Shown here one piece after another: positions 8,571 to 16,686 of a stretch of 64,000 bases of DNA (positions are counted from its first letter, which is position 1; each line of letters opens with the position of its first letter). The notes below the pieces were generated by a model. It did not search any database and had not been told where the DNA came from. It was given only the letters and a program-made list of their open reading frames with translations. The stretch is from Brachybacterium avium (GTDB lineage: Bacteria; Actinomycetota; Actinomycetes; Actinomycetales; Dermabacteraceae). The stretch covers positions 2,046,001 through 2,110,000 of the forward strand of contig NZ_CP022316.1 of the NCBI RefSeq assembly GCF_002216795.1. Reading direction: 5' to 3'. A program made the position numbers and the translations under genes.

Positions 8571-11165
8571 ATGAACTCCTCGATCACGGCAGTGAGCACC
8601 CGCCTCGTCCTCGTCGGCGGCGGTCCGCGGGCGATCGGCGTGCTCGAGCGGCTCAGCGCGAATGCCCGCTCGTCCGCGCAGGCCGACGCCCTGCGGCAGC
8701 TGCCCCTGCATGTGGACATCGTGGATCCGCATCTGCCTGGAGCCGGGCGCATCTGGCGGGCCGACGAGAGCCCCCTGCTGCTGATGAACTCCCGCGCCGC
8801 CGACGTCTCGATCTTCCCCGACGAGACCGTCCGCTGCGAGGGTCCGATCACGGCTGGTCCCTCCCTCGCCGAGTGGGCCGACGGGATCCGCCGCGGCCGG
8901 ATCACCGCCCCCACCGCCGGCACCGCGCGCCTGGCCGAGATCGAAGCACTGCAGGCCACGGACTTCGCGAGCCGCCGGGTGCAGGCGCTCTACCTCGAAT
9001 GGTTCTTCGGGCAAGTGCTCGCCGCGCTGCCGGAGGCCGTCAGCGTCACCATCCACCGCACCACGGCGACCGCTGTGCACCCCGCCGCGCGCGCTGCTGT
9101 GCACCCCGCTGCGGATCCGGCCGTCGGCGACCGCAGTCCCCAGGGCTGGGTCGTCGAGCTCGAGGACCGCGCACCGCTGAGCGCGGATCTGCTGCTGCTG
9201 GCGGCCGGGCACACGGATTCCCGTCCCGCGGCGAGCAGCCACGAGCTGGCCGCCTTCGCCCGCCGCCACAGCGGCACCTATCTCCCGCCCGCGCAGGCCG
9301 GCGATACTGCGCTGGAGCTCCTGGCCCCCGGCGAGGACGTGATCGTGCGCGGCATGGGACTGGCCTTCATCGACCTGATGGCGCTGCTCACCGAAGGGCG
9401 CGGCGGCCGCTTCGTGTCGGCTCCGCTGCCGGGGGAGCCCGGGCGGCTCCGCTACCACCGGTCCGGGCGTGAACCCCGGCTGTGGGTGGGCTCGCGCCGC
9501 GGCGTGCCCTACCACTCGAAGGTCCGCGACGAGGGGGAGCCGGCCGGCCCGGGCGACCTCGTGCACGTCACCGCCGCGGCCCTCGCCGCCCGGGAGGACG
9601 CCGAGGGCCGGCTCGACTTCCGCACCGACGTGGTCCCGCTGATCGCCGCCGAGATCCGCCGCTGGGGAGTGGACGCCCCCGCCGCCGCGCCGGGCGATGC
9701 CCCCCTGGCCTGGCTCGACGACCCGCTGTCAGAGCTCCACGGCGACGCGCACCCGCAGGTCACCCGCGACGCGGTGGTGCACCACATCGAGCAGGACCTG
9801 CGCGCCCGCACCCAGGGGGACACCTCCTCGGCCCGCGCCCTGTTCCAGCTGCTGCTGCGCCTGCACGGCGTGCTGGTGGACCAGCTGCCCGCCTCCCGGC
9901 TGCGGGGCGGCGCGGAGGGCGGCTACCCGCGCTGGTGGCACTCGCTGTTCAGCTTCGTCGACTCCGGACCGCCCCCGCACCGCCTGCACCAGCTGCTCGC
10001 CCTGGAACGGGCCGGGGTGGTGCGCTTCCTCGGCCCGCGCATCGCGGTGACCGCCGACGAGTCCAGCGGCCGCTTCACCGCCCGCGGCGCCGCCGGAGCG
10101 CAGGTGAGGGCCGATGCCCTGGTCGATGCGTTCCTGCCGACGGCGACGCTGAGGCACTCCACGAACCCGCTGCTGCGCGACCTGGTCGAGGGGAGCAGCG
10201 CGGTGGGTCGGGAGGCGGCGGCCTTCCCGGGCACCCTCGAGGTGGACCAGCGGCACCGCGTCCTCGGCCCCGACGGCAGCGCTCAGGAGAACCTCTGGGC
10301 CCTGGGGCCCTGGACCTCCGAGCTGCCGCTGGGCGCGTTCGCCCGCCCCGGCACCGACGCGGCCTGCCACCGGCGCAACGACGCCCTGGCCCGAGAGCTG
10401 CTCGGCGCCGCGCAGCGCCGCGCGATCACCCCGCCCACCCACCTCGCCGTATCCGTCGCCGATGCCGCGTCCCGCGCCCGGGTGCCCGGTCCGAGCAGGG
10501 CCCTTCTCCCGCGCCGCCCTCGACTGGGGGTGCTGGGGCCGGGGAAGATCGGCAGCGCCCTGGCCCGCACCGCCCTGCGCAGCGGCCTCGAGGTGCAGGT
10601 GGCGGGCCGTTCGTCGGCGCCGGCGCTCGCCGCGAGACTGCCCGGCGCTCGGCCCGTCGGCCTCACCGATCTGGCGGCGAGCAGTGATGTCGTGGCGCTC
10701 ACGGTGCCGCTGCACGTGGCGCTCGGCCTCGACCCGGGCGCGTTGCAGGACGTGATCGTCATCGACGCGACCAACCCCTGGGGAGAGACCGATGCGGCGG
10801 CCGTCGCCTCCGCCCGGGCCGCGCTCGGCGACCTGGATGCCACCCTCTCCACCAGCGAGCTGCTCGCGGCCCGGCTGCCCCAGTCGCAGGTGGTCAAGAC
10901 CCTGAACCACATCGGCTACCACGACCTCGAGGACCACGGCCGCCAGGACGGCCACCCGCGCCGTCGGGCGCTCGCGGTGGCGGCCGACGACCCCCGCGCC
11001 GCCGACGAGGTCTCCGGGCTGCTGCAGCGCCTGGGCTACGACTCGGTGATCGTGGGGACCCTCGCCGACGGCCGCGACCTCGAGCCCGGCGCAGCGCTGT
11101 TCGGCACCTGGAGCACCGCGGAGGAGCTGAGCCGGCGCCGCCTTGAACTGCTCTCGGCGCTCTGA
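8571..11165 (+). CDS. Two-domain flavoprotein: FAD/NAD(P)-binding domain fused to F420-type NADP oxidoreductase domain
   Basis: 864 aa from the ATG at 8571, chosen because AGAAGG stands about 11 bases upstream; an in-frame ATG at 8532 would add 13 residues. The N-terminal ~640 residues are an FAD/NAD(P)-binding protein (PF13454-like) with dinucleotide motif VLVGGGPRAIGV at residues 13-24, followed by NSRAADVSIFPDE. From about residue 650 a separate Rossmann domain begins (RLGVLGPGKIGSALA) with VVALTVPLHVAL and VVIDATNPWG-like strands, typical of the F420-dependent NADP reductase-like family. Such domains are usually separate genes. The gene is divergent from the transporter/monooxygenase operon, so the protein may release or reduce the product or supply reducing equivalents; that role is inference. 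Confidence 0.8.
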   Translation: MNSSITAVSTRLVLVGGGPRAIGVLERLSANARSSAQADALRQLPLHVDIVDPHLPGAGRIWRADESPLLLMNSRAADVSIFPDETVRCEGPITAGPSLAEWADGIRRGRITAPTAGTARLAEIEALQATDFASRRVQALYLEWFFGQVLAALPEAVSVTIHRTTATAVHPAARAAVHPAADPAVGDRSPQGWVVELEDRAPLSADLLLLAAGHTDSRPAASSHELAAFARRHSGTYLPPAQAGDTALELLAPGEDVIVRGMGLAFIDLMALLTEGRGGRFVSAPLPGEPGRLRYHRSGREPRLWVGSRRGVPYHSKVRDEGEPAGPGDLVHVTAAALAAREDAEGRLDFRTDVVPLIAAEIRRWGVDAPAAAPGDAPLAWLDDPLSELHGDAHPQVTRDAVVHHIEQDLRARTQGDTSSARALFQLLLRLHGVLVDQLPASRLRGGAEGGYPRWWHSLFSFVDSGPPPHRLHQLLALERAGVVRFLGPRIAVTADESSGRFTARGAAGAQVRADALVDAFLPTATLRHSTNPLLRDLVEGSSAVGREAAAFPGTLEVDQRHRVLGPDGSAQENLWALGPWTSELPLGAFARPGTDAACHRRNDALARELLGAAQRRAITPPTHLAVSVADAASRARVPGPSRALLPRRPRLGVLGPGKIGSALARTALRSGLEVQVAGRSSAPALAARLPGARPVGLTDLAASSDVVALTVPLHVALGLDPGALQDVIVIDATNPWGETDAAAVASARAALGDLDATLSTSELLAARLPQSQVVKTLNHIGYHDLEDHGRQDGHPRRRALAVAADDPRAADEVSGLLQRLGYDSVIVGTLADGRDLEPGAALFGTWSTAEELSRRRLELLSAL

Positions 11166-11205
11166 GGAGACTGCTCCGCGGCGTCGGCGCCCCGCCGCCG
11201 CGGAC

Positions 11206-12996
11206 TCAGCGGGGTGCGCTCGCCTCCGGGGCCGGCCCCACCCCCGGTGGGGCCGGAGCCGCTGTCGGCGGGCCGACGGGCCGCGCCGCCCGCTCCCGCT
11301 CCACGTGCGAGCGGGCGTGTTCCAGCGCGCTGTCGAAGTCGACGAAGAGGTGCTTGTGGTGACGCAGCGCGGCCAGCACCCCGACCCGGTGGAACAGGCC
11401 GCTGTGGCTGTCCTGCACCCCCTTGATCAGCACTGTGATGCCGCGCCGCTCGAGAGCGCGCACGATCTGGGCGAGCACCTGGGCGCCGGTGGCATCGACC
11501 CGCTCCAGCCGGGATAGCCGCAGGATCACCACGTTCACCGAGCCCACCCCCATCACCGTCTCCAGCACCCGCTCGGCGGAGACGAAGAACAGCGGGCCCT
11601 GGAAACGGACCGCGACGACCGACTCGTCCAGCGGGCTGGGGTCCTCGACCCGGATCGGCTCGAGGCTCACCCCGGTGGTGCGGGCCGCGCCGCGCAGGGC
11701 GACGACCGCCGCCAGCGCCACCCCGATCAGCACCGCCACGATCAGGTCGAAGGACACCGTCACCAAAGCGGTGATCGCGAAGATCCAGGCGTCCGAGCGG
11801 GTCGAGGTCATGATCGAGCGCACGGTCGTGATTCGCACCATCCGGATCGCGGTCATGAACAGCACCCCGGCCAGCGCCGCCAGCGGGATCATCCCCACCG
11901 GACCGGCCGCGACATAGACCACCGCCAGCAGCACCAGGGCGTGGACGATCGACGCCGCGCGGGTGCGGGCCCCTGCCCGCAGCGAGACGGAGGTCCGGGC
12001 GATCGCGCCGGTGGCGGGCATACCGCCGAACAGGGAGGCGCCGATAGAGGCGATGCCCTGGCCCACCAGCTCGCGGTCCGGGTCGAAGGCGCCGGTATCC
12101 GACATCGAGCCGGCCACCCGCGCCGAGAGCAGCGACTCGATCGCGGCCAGCGCCGCGACGGTCGCGGCCGCAGGCAGCAGCACCCCTAGCAGCGCCGGAT
12201 CTATCGTCGGCATCGACGGTGCGGGGAGCGAGGCGGGGATCGCCCCGATCGTGGCCAGCGGCGTGGGCAGCAGGGCGGCGAGCACCGCGACCACGGCGAT
12301 CCCGATCAGCGAGCCCGGGACCGAGGGGTGGATCCGCGGGGCGAGCAGCATGCAGGCCGCGACGATCGCGACCGCGCCCAGTGCCCAGGCCAGGTGTGCG
12401 AGATCCGCCATCGCCAGCGACTGCCCGGCGGCGACGACCGCGTTCGAGCTCAGCTCGCCCGGCGCGGCCGGATCAGCGGAGGTGATCAGCGGGACCTGCT
12501 GCATGAAGATGATGCAGGCGATGCCGAGGGTGAACCCCTCGATCACCGGCCAGGGGATGATCGAGACCACCTTCCCCAGCCGCAGCAGACCGGTCGCCAT
12601 CACCATCAGCCCGGCCAGCAGGGTCACGGCGGCGATCGCGCCCACGCCGTAGCTGGCGACGATGGGGACCAGCACCACCACCATAGCGCCCGTCGGCCCG
12701 GAGACCTGGATGTTCGATCCGCCGAACACGGCGGCGAGGAGCCCGGCGACGATCGCCGTGATCAGTCCCTGCTCCGCGGTCAGGCCCGAGCTGACGCCGA
12801 AGCCGAGCGCGAGCGGGAGCGCGACGATGCCCACCGTCACGCCGGCCAGGAGATCCTTCCGCCAGGTCTTCGGCAGCAGACGGTAGTCCTCGCGCGCCGG
12901 CCACAGATCGCGTGAGCGCCCGGCGGCGGCGCGTAGGCGCTGGGAGACGGTGAAGGCGGCCAACGGGGAGGCGCGGGGCGCAGAGGGAGTGGTCAC
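11206..12996 (-). CDS. SulP family inorganic anion transporter with STAS domain
   Basis: 596 aa from GTG 12996, overlapping the ArsR stop as GTGA. Ten or more membrane segments carry the SulP hallmarks (KDLLAGVTVGIVALPLALGFG, GGSNIQVSGPTGAM, and SIGASLFGGMPATGAIARTSV). The C-terminal ~145 residues are a STAS domain (VVILRLSRLERVDATGAQVL). SulP proteins carry sulfate, bicarbonate or other anions, often with sodium or protons. Actinobacterial members with an adjacent ArsR gene are mostly uncharacterised. Substrate cannot be fixed from sequence; proximity to the sulfur-type cluster makes sulfate possible. The tail after the STAS domain is Pro/Ala-rich. Confidence 0.9.
   Translation of the reverse strand: MTTPSAPRASPLAAFTVSQRLRAAAGRSRDLWPAREDYRLLPKTWRKDLLAGVTVGIVALPLALGFGVSSGLTAEQGLITAIVAGLLAAVFGGSNIQVSGPTGAMVVVLVPIVASYGVGAIAAVTLLAGLMVMATGLLRLGKVVSIIPWPVIEGFTLGIACIIFMQQVPLITSADPAAPGELSSNAVVAAGQSLAMADLAHLAWALGAVAIVAACMLLAPRIHPSVPGSLIGIAVVAVLAALLPTPLATIGAIPASLPAPSMPTIDPALLGVLLPAAATVAALAAIESLLSARVAGSMSDTGAFDPDRELVGQGIASIGASLFGGMPATGAIARTSVSLRAGARTRAASIVHALVLLAVVYVAAGPVGMIPLAALAGVLFMTAIRMVRITTVRSIMTSTRSDAWIFAITALVTVSFDLIVAVLIGVALAAVVALRGAARTTGVSLEPIRVEDPSPLDESVVAVRFQGPLFFVSAERVLETVMGVGSVNVVILRLSRLERVDATGAQVLAQIVRALERRGITVLIKGVQDSHSGLFHRVGVLAALRHHKHLFVDFDSALEHARSHVERERAARPVGPPTAAPAPPGVGPAPEASAPR
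11232..11256 (+). terminator. GC-rich hairpin at the convergent gene ends
   Basis: Perfect 11-base inverted repeat CCGGCCCCACC / GGTGGGGCCGG with a three-base loop, about 70 bp past the flavoprotein stop and inside the last codons of the SulP gene. No T-run follows. It may stop rightward transcription; it could also be only biased coding sequence of the Pro/Gly-rich SulP tail. Confidence 0.35.
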
Positions 12997-13361
12997 AGGC
13001 TCTCCGCCGTGATCGCGGGGAGGTTCTGCGCCGCATCGAGGCGGTCACGGTCCTCGCTGAGGATGTTCAGCAGCAGGGCGCGGGCGACGGCCAGCAGCTC
13101 GCGGATGCGCGGATCCGCCAGGCGGTAGTAGACGTGGCTCGCCCGACGCTCGGAGGCCACCAGGTGATGGCGGCGCAGCACGGACAGGTGCTGGGAGAGG
13201 TGAGAGGCCTCCAGCTCCGTCTCAGCCTGGAGGGAGGCGACGGAGACCTCCTCGGCATCGGCGAGCAGTTCGAGGATCCGGATCCGATAGGGGTGGGCGA
13301 GGCCCTTGAAGAGATTGGCCTTGACCTCGTAGAGGGGACGCTGACTGCGGGATAGTGGCAT
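12993..13361 (-). CDS. ArsR family transcriptional regulator, cysteine-free
   Basis: 122 aa. Winged helix-turn-helix of the ArsR/SmtB type: LFKGLAHPYRIRILELLAD, recognition helix region ASHLSQHLSVLRRHHLV, wing ASHVYYRLADPRI. The protein contains no cysteine, so it cannot use the ArsR, CadC or BigR cysteine sensors; it may respond to another metal site, pH or a small molecule. It is coupled to the SulP gene by a GTGA overlap and should repress that operon. Start ATG 13361 sits inside a palindrome (13360-13375) that is the likely autoregulatory operator. Confidence 0.88.
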   Translation of the reverse strand: MPLSRSQRPLYEVKANLFKGLAHPYRIRILELLADAEEVSVASLQAETELEASHLSQHLSVLRRHHLVASERRASHVYYRLADPRIRELLAVARALLLNILSEDRDRLDAAQNLPAITAESL

Positions 13362-13375
13362 GATGAAAACATCAT
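13360..13375. promoter_or_regulatory. Candidate ArsR operator and -10 region
   Basis: Inverted repeat ATGATG-AAAA-CATCAT with perfect six-base arms. On the minus strand it overlaps TATGAT, a good -10 hexamer, and the ATG start codon. It is the only AT-rich dyad in the 72-bp space between the ArsR and erythromycin-esterase-like genes, so it could control both directions. Operator function is inferred from position and symmetry. Confidence 0.55.
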
Positions 13376-13433
13376 ATCGCGAGTTACGATCGCGCGCACG
13401 GGATGGTGAGCACGGCGATGGCACCATGTCCAC

Positions 13434-14519
13434 ATGAGCGCTGCCCTCGTCGATCGACTTCTGCCCGCGCTCGGCGAGAACGGGGTGCTGGGACTGGGAG
13501 AGCCCACCCATGGCAGCGCGAACGCCTTCGCCTGGAAGCTCGAGCTGATCCACGAGCTCGCCCGCCGCGGTCTGCTTGCGGCGATCGCGGTCGAGGAGTC
13601 CTTCGCCGTCGGCCTCGAGGTCGATGCGGCACTGCGAGACGGGGGAGATCTCGATGCCGCTTGGGACCAGGGCAGCTCGATCTGGGACACCGGCACGATC
13701 CGCGAGGGTCTGCGCGCACTGCAGGAGACCATCGCAACGCTGCCGGCCCCGCGCCGGCCCCGATTCCTCGGCGTCGACATATCCAAGCCCTATCGCACCG
13801 CCCGTGCCCTGCAGGAACGGAGCGTCCAGGCACCGGTGCTGCGAGCAGTGGCCAGACGCGATCCTCTCAACAGCGCGGAGGTCGCCGAGCTCGTGACGCT
13901 GTGCCGCACCGTCGAGGCCGAGCGGGAGCCTACGGTCGCGGCGCTGGCGCGGAACCTGCGCCGTCACGCCGACGTCCACCTCGCGGCCCCGGACCTCTCC
14001 CGGTTGCATCGCCGAGACACCCACATGGCGAACACCCTGCTCGAAGGGCTGCCCGCACAGGGGATCACTGTGCTCTGGGCCCACAACGAGCACCTGGCCC
14101 GGAACCCCGAGGGATGGGGCGGCCCGACGATGGGGCACGTGCTGGACGGGATGCTCGGGCAGCGCTACTACCCGGTCGGGGTGCTGTGCGGTGCGGGGGA
14201 GTGCCGGGCGGTGGATCCTTCGAGCGGCAGCGACGAGTACGCGGCAGTCCCGCTGCCGCCGATGCACGGCGACACCACCGACGAGGCACTGCGCCTGCTC
14301 GGCCGTACCTTCGTGACCAGCGAGGAGTTCGTCCACCCCGGCCCGCGCCGCTTCATCGGCTGGCAGGTGGATACGTCCCTGTTCGCCGACGCGCAGGCCG
14401 TGCGCGACACCTTCGAAGTACGCCGCCCCTCGACCGACTTCGCGGCCCTCGCCCACCTCCCGCGCAGCATCGCCGACGGCACCTCGGCCACCGGACGCAG
14501 CGGCTCCCCGACCGGCTGA
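13434..14519 (+). CDS. Erythromycin esterase family protein
   Basis: 361 aa. Conserved family blocks are present: GLGEPTHGS (residues 20-28), AIAVEES, FLGVDIS, RRDTHMANTLL and ITVLWAHNEHLARN, whose His/Glu residues form the catalytic centre in EreA/EreB-like hydrolases. True Ere enzymes open the macrolide lactone, but most family members in soil and skin actinobacteria have unknown esterase or succinoglycan-type functions, so macrolide resistance should not be assumed. No Shine-Dalgarno is seen; a CACCAT hexamer lies six bases before the ATG. Confidence 0.85.
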   Translation: MSAALVDRLLPALGENGVLGLGEPTHGSANAFAWKLELIHELARRGLLAAIAVEESFAVGLEVDAALRDGGDLDAAWDQGSSIWDTGTIREGLRALQETIATLPAPRRPRFLGVDISKPYRTARALQERSVQAPVLRAVARRDPLNSAEVAELVTLCRTVEAEREPTVAALARNLRRHADVHLAAPDLSRLHRRDTHMANTLLEGLPAQGITVLWAHNEHLARNPEGWGGPTMGHVLDGMLGQRYYPVGVLCGAGECRAVDPSSGSDEYAAVPLPPMHGDTTDEALRLLGRTFVTSEEFVHPGPRRFIGWQVDTSLFADAQAVRDTFEVRRPSTDFAALAHLPRSIADGTSATGRSGSPTG

Positions 14520-14546
14520 CGGGATGCTCCCGTCCGCCGCGGGCGC

Positions 14547-15095
14547 TCAGGCGGGCAGGTCGTCCCAGAGGAGCGGGGTCGTCCGCCCGGTCTCCCAGTC
14601 GCGCCGGAGGATGCCGTAGGCCACCGAGGCGAGCGGGGCGCCGCCGTCCACCGGCCAGGCCTCCCGGTAGTGCGCTTCCTTGAGCCAGCCGCAGCGGACG
14701 AAGGTCCGGCGCATGGCGAGGTTGTCCTCGCGGGTCTGGCCCTCGAAGCGCTGGACGTCCGCCAGGGTGCGGAACACGTGGTCGGTGGCCGCCTTCAGCA
14801 CGTCGGCCCCGAGGCCGCGGCCCCTGAACGGGGCGTCGAGACGGAGGTCGAACAGCGGCGCGTCGTCGCTCAGGTCCTCCAGGCGGAGGAAGCCGATGCG
14901 TCCGAGCTCGCGGTGATCGATCCAGAACGAGTCGTTGTCCTCGTCGCGATAGGCGCCGTCGCGGATCGCAGTCTCGACATCCGCGGCGCGGGGGTGCGGG
15001 CGTCCATGGAACGGGAACTCATTGCGGGTCATGAACTCGACGAGGGCGTCGTGGTCCTCGCCGACGGGGTCCAGGCGCGTGAAGGAGACGGTCAT
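14547..15095 (-). CDS. GNAT family N-acetyltransferase (RimJ/RimL-like)
   Basis: 182 aa. Acetyl-CoA-binding motif A is APFRGRGLGADVLKAATDHVF, followed by the RimJ/RimL-type ending QRFEGQTREDNLAMRRTFVRCGWLKEAHYRE. Family members acetylate protein N-termini, amino acids or small-molecule amines. The target is unknown. TAGACT lies seven bases before the ATG with no ribosome binding site, suggesting a leaderless start. It is immediately downstream of a truncated GNAT gene on the same strand, so local rearrangement among GNAT genes is possible. Confidence 0.85.
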   Translation of the reverse strand: MTVSFTRLDPVGEDHDALVEFMTRNEFPFHGRPHPRAADVETAIRDGAYRDEDNDSFWIDHRELGRIGFLRLEDLSDDAPLFDLRLDAPFRGRGLGADVLKAATDHVFRTLADVQRFEGQTREDNLAMRRTFVRCGWLKEAHYREAWPVDGGAPLASVAYGILRRDWETGRTTPLLWDDLPA

Positions 15096-15105
15096 GGGGA
15101 GAAGT

Positions 15106-15396
15106 CTATGAAGGGCGTCGACCGCATTTCTCCCGCGCCGCCCCGATGCCCTGGCCCCGGTGCGCCTTCAGCACGCCGACGTTGCAGACCTCCGGGACCT
15201 CGCCGTGGAGGAGCTGCGCCACCCCGACGGGGGCGGCACCGCGCAGGGCGACCAGCACCGTGCTGCGGCCGGTGCGCATGGACTCGAGCCAGGCCGGGAC
15301 GGCGGCGGCCCATCCCGGCGCCGCCTCGGCGAGCAGGCCGGTCATCCCCTGCTCGAGAGGACGGATCCTCACCTCGTCGGCCGCTGTGCTGTTCAT
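15106..15396 (-). pseudogene. Truncated GNAT acetyltransferase
   Basis: 96 codons. The first ~85 residues are the N-terminal half of a GNAT protein (VRIRPLEQ start, VLVALRGAAPVGVAQL strand, NVGVLKAHRGQGIGAA acetyl-CoA motif). Reading then passes into REKCGRRPS and a stop, with the C-terminal beta-alpha region missing, and only ten bases separate it from the next gene. A deletion has probably removed the 3' half. The ATG overlaps the stop of the small gene upstream (ATGA). It is unlikely to be an active enzyme. Confidence 0.65.
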
Positions 15397-15521
15397 GCGC
15401 CGACCGCCCGGGCGACCACGTCGGCCAGGACCAGGTCGTTGAGCCCCGAGCCGAGGTTCTGCACCACCAGCAACCCCTCGGGACGGCCGCCGCGCACCTG
15501 GTCATCGTCGAGATGGATCAT
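15393..15521 (-). CDS. Small protein of unknown function (42 aa)
   Basis: Short frame beginning MIHLDDDQVRGG and ending VVARAVGA, with its stop overlapping the truncated GNAT start as ATGA. I do not recognise it. Two points argue that it is expressed: the stop-start coupling, and a TACCGT hexamer exactly six bases before its ATG, the leaderless layout seen at other genes here. It could be the C-terminal remnant of a larger gene caught in the same deletion that cut the GNAT gene. Confidence 0.4.
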   Translation of the reverse strand: MIHLDDDQVRGGRPEGLLVVQNLGSGLNDLVLADVVARAVGA

Positions 15522-15527
15522 CCGGCG

Positions 15528-15533
15528 ACGGTA
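15528..15533 (-). promoter_or_regulatory. Probable -10 box of the 42-aa gene
   Basis: TACCGT on the minus strand, six bases before the ATG at 15521, with no ribosome binding site between. It lies back to back with the promoter of the gene at 15604. Confidence 0.4.
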
Positions 15534-15591
15534 TCGCGCAGGCGGGGCGGCCAGCGCCCATGGCCACGGCGCTCCTCGGCGGCGGTGCGCC

Positions 15592-15597
15592 TATCAT
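15592..15597 (+). promoter_or_regulatory. Probable -10 box of the gene at 15604 (leaderless)
   Basis: TATCAT followed by GGCCTT and the ATG at 15604. No Shine-Dalgarno fits before this start, so initiation at the A of the ATG is likely. Confidence 0.5.
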
Positions 15598-15603
15598 GGC
15601 CTT

Positions 15604-16089
15604 ATGAGGGATCGATGGGGGAGCGATGATCACGGGCCGGGCGGGGACCCGTCCTGGCTGGGCGGTGCGGACCGCGGCGGCGCGGAGCAGCACGGGGCCG
15701 ATGGCTCCGGCGGTTGGTCCTCCGACTTCGCCGCCGACGCCCAGGGGGCCGACTCCGACTTCGGCGGCAGCAGCGATCCGCTGGCGGCGGAGCGGATGGC
15801 GCCCCGCTTCGGCGAGGTCACCGGGGACGCGGCGCGCAGCCCGGGCGGTGAGCCGGAGTCGCCCTGGCTGACGGGATTCGCCGGCCTGGACACCGAAGAC
15901 GCGGAGAACATCCAGTCGAGCCTCCGCAGAGCGGTCCGGGGGATCGTCCCGGTCCTCTTGGTGGTGGTGTTCGGGGTCATCGTCATGAAACTGTTCGATT
16001 TCGGATTCATCGGGATGTGGCTCTTCGTGTTCCTCATCCCGTTCCTCGGCCGGATCTTCCGCACGATCCGCAAGCGGCTCGGCGACTGA
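15604..16089 (+). CDS. Small membrane protein of unknown function
   Basis: 161 aa. The first ~105 residues are Gly/Ser/Asp-rich and probably disordered. A C-terminal hydrophobic region follows with two membrane spans (IVPVLLVVVFGVIVMKLF and FGFIGMWLFVFLIPFLG), ending in a basic tail FRTIRKRLGD. This layout, an acidic disordered head and a short hairpin membrane anchor, gives no functional clue. The start is set by the -10 box six bases upstream. Confidence 0.7.
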   Translation: MRDRWGSDDHGPGGDPSWLGGADRGGAEQHGADGSGGWSSDFAADAQGADSDFGGSSDPLAAERMAPRFGEVTGDAARSPGGEPESPWLTGFAGLDTEDAENIQSSLRRAVRGIVPVLLVVVFGVIVMKLFDFGFIGMWLFVFLIPFLGRIFRTIRKRLGD

Positions 16090-16095
16090 CCCCGG

Positions 16096-16584
16096 TCAGC
16101 TGGCGGCCAGGCGGTAGGCCGCGCCGTCCGCAGACCGCGTCAGCGCCCCGGCATCCACGGCGTCGCGCCGGACCAGCGCGACATCCTGGGCGAACATCGC
16201 GATCGCGACGTTCAGCTCGGCCTCGGAGAGCGTGCGCTCCGCCCCCACCCGCGCGAACACGATCCGTGCGATCCGAGCGCTGACCTGACGCGACTCCTCG
16301 GTCTTCACCGGGATGCTGTCGAGCCTGTCCACCTCGAGGATCGCCGCGTCGGAGCGCATCAGGGCGAGCGCCTCGGCGATCTCGCGCAGCCCGGCGACGT
16401 CGACCTCGCCGTCGCTGCCCAGCCAGTCCAGCTGCGACAGCGGACCGCGCACTTCCGGGGCCTCGGGAGCCCCTTCGCCGGCGAGAATCCGACCGATCCC
16501 CGCCCTCAGCTTTGGCGCGGACAGCATCGAAAACAGCATCCGGGCACGACCCAGCGGGGTCGCGAGGTCACGGGTGGAGGGCAT
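16096..16584 (-). CDS. DUF2087 domain protein
   Basis: 162 aa from ATG 16584; in-frame starts at 16602 and 16629 would lengthen it slightly. The last ~70 residues match the DUF2087 pattern: IARIVFARVGAERTLSEAELN followed by MFAQDVALVRRDAVDAGAL and a terminal strand AAYRLA. That domain often accompanies ArsR-like or metalloprotein-type regulators. The N-terminal half resembles a winged-helix region (ATPLGRARMLFSMLS), so a DNA-binding role is possible. It ends close to the convergent membrane protein gene at 16089. Confidence 0.7.
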   Translation of the reverse strand: MPSTRDLATPLGRARMLFSMLSAPKLRAGIGRILAGEGAPEAPEVRGPLSQLDWLGSDGEVDVAGLREIAEALALMRSDAAILEVDRLDSIPVKTEESRQVSARIARIVFARVGAERTLSEAELNVAIAMFAQDVALVRRDAVDAGALTRSADGAAYRLAAS

Positions 16585-16686
16585 GGTGCTGCCTGCTTTC
16601 ATCGTCGGGAGCGGCAACCAGGATGGCACGGCCGAGGTGCGGGATCGACCGAGGGGCAGCCGCGCACGCCGCCCCGCCCGCGCACC

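Noticed and set aside
13434..14519. Calling this gene a macrolide-resistance determinant.
   Set aside because: The family motifs are present, but most erythromycin-esterase family proteins have no shown macrolide activity and there is no resistance context.
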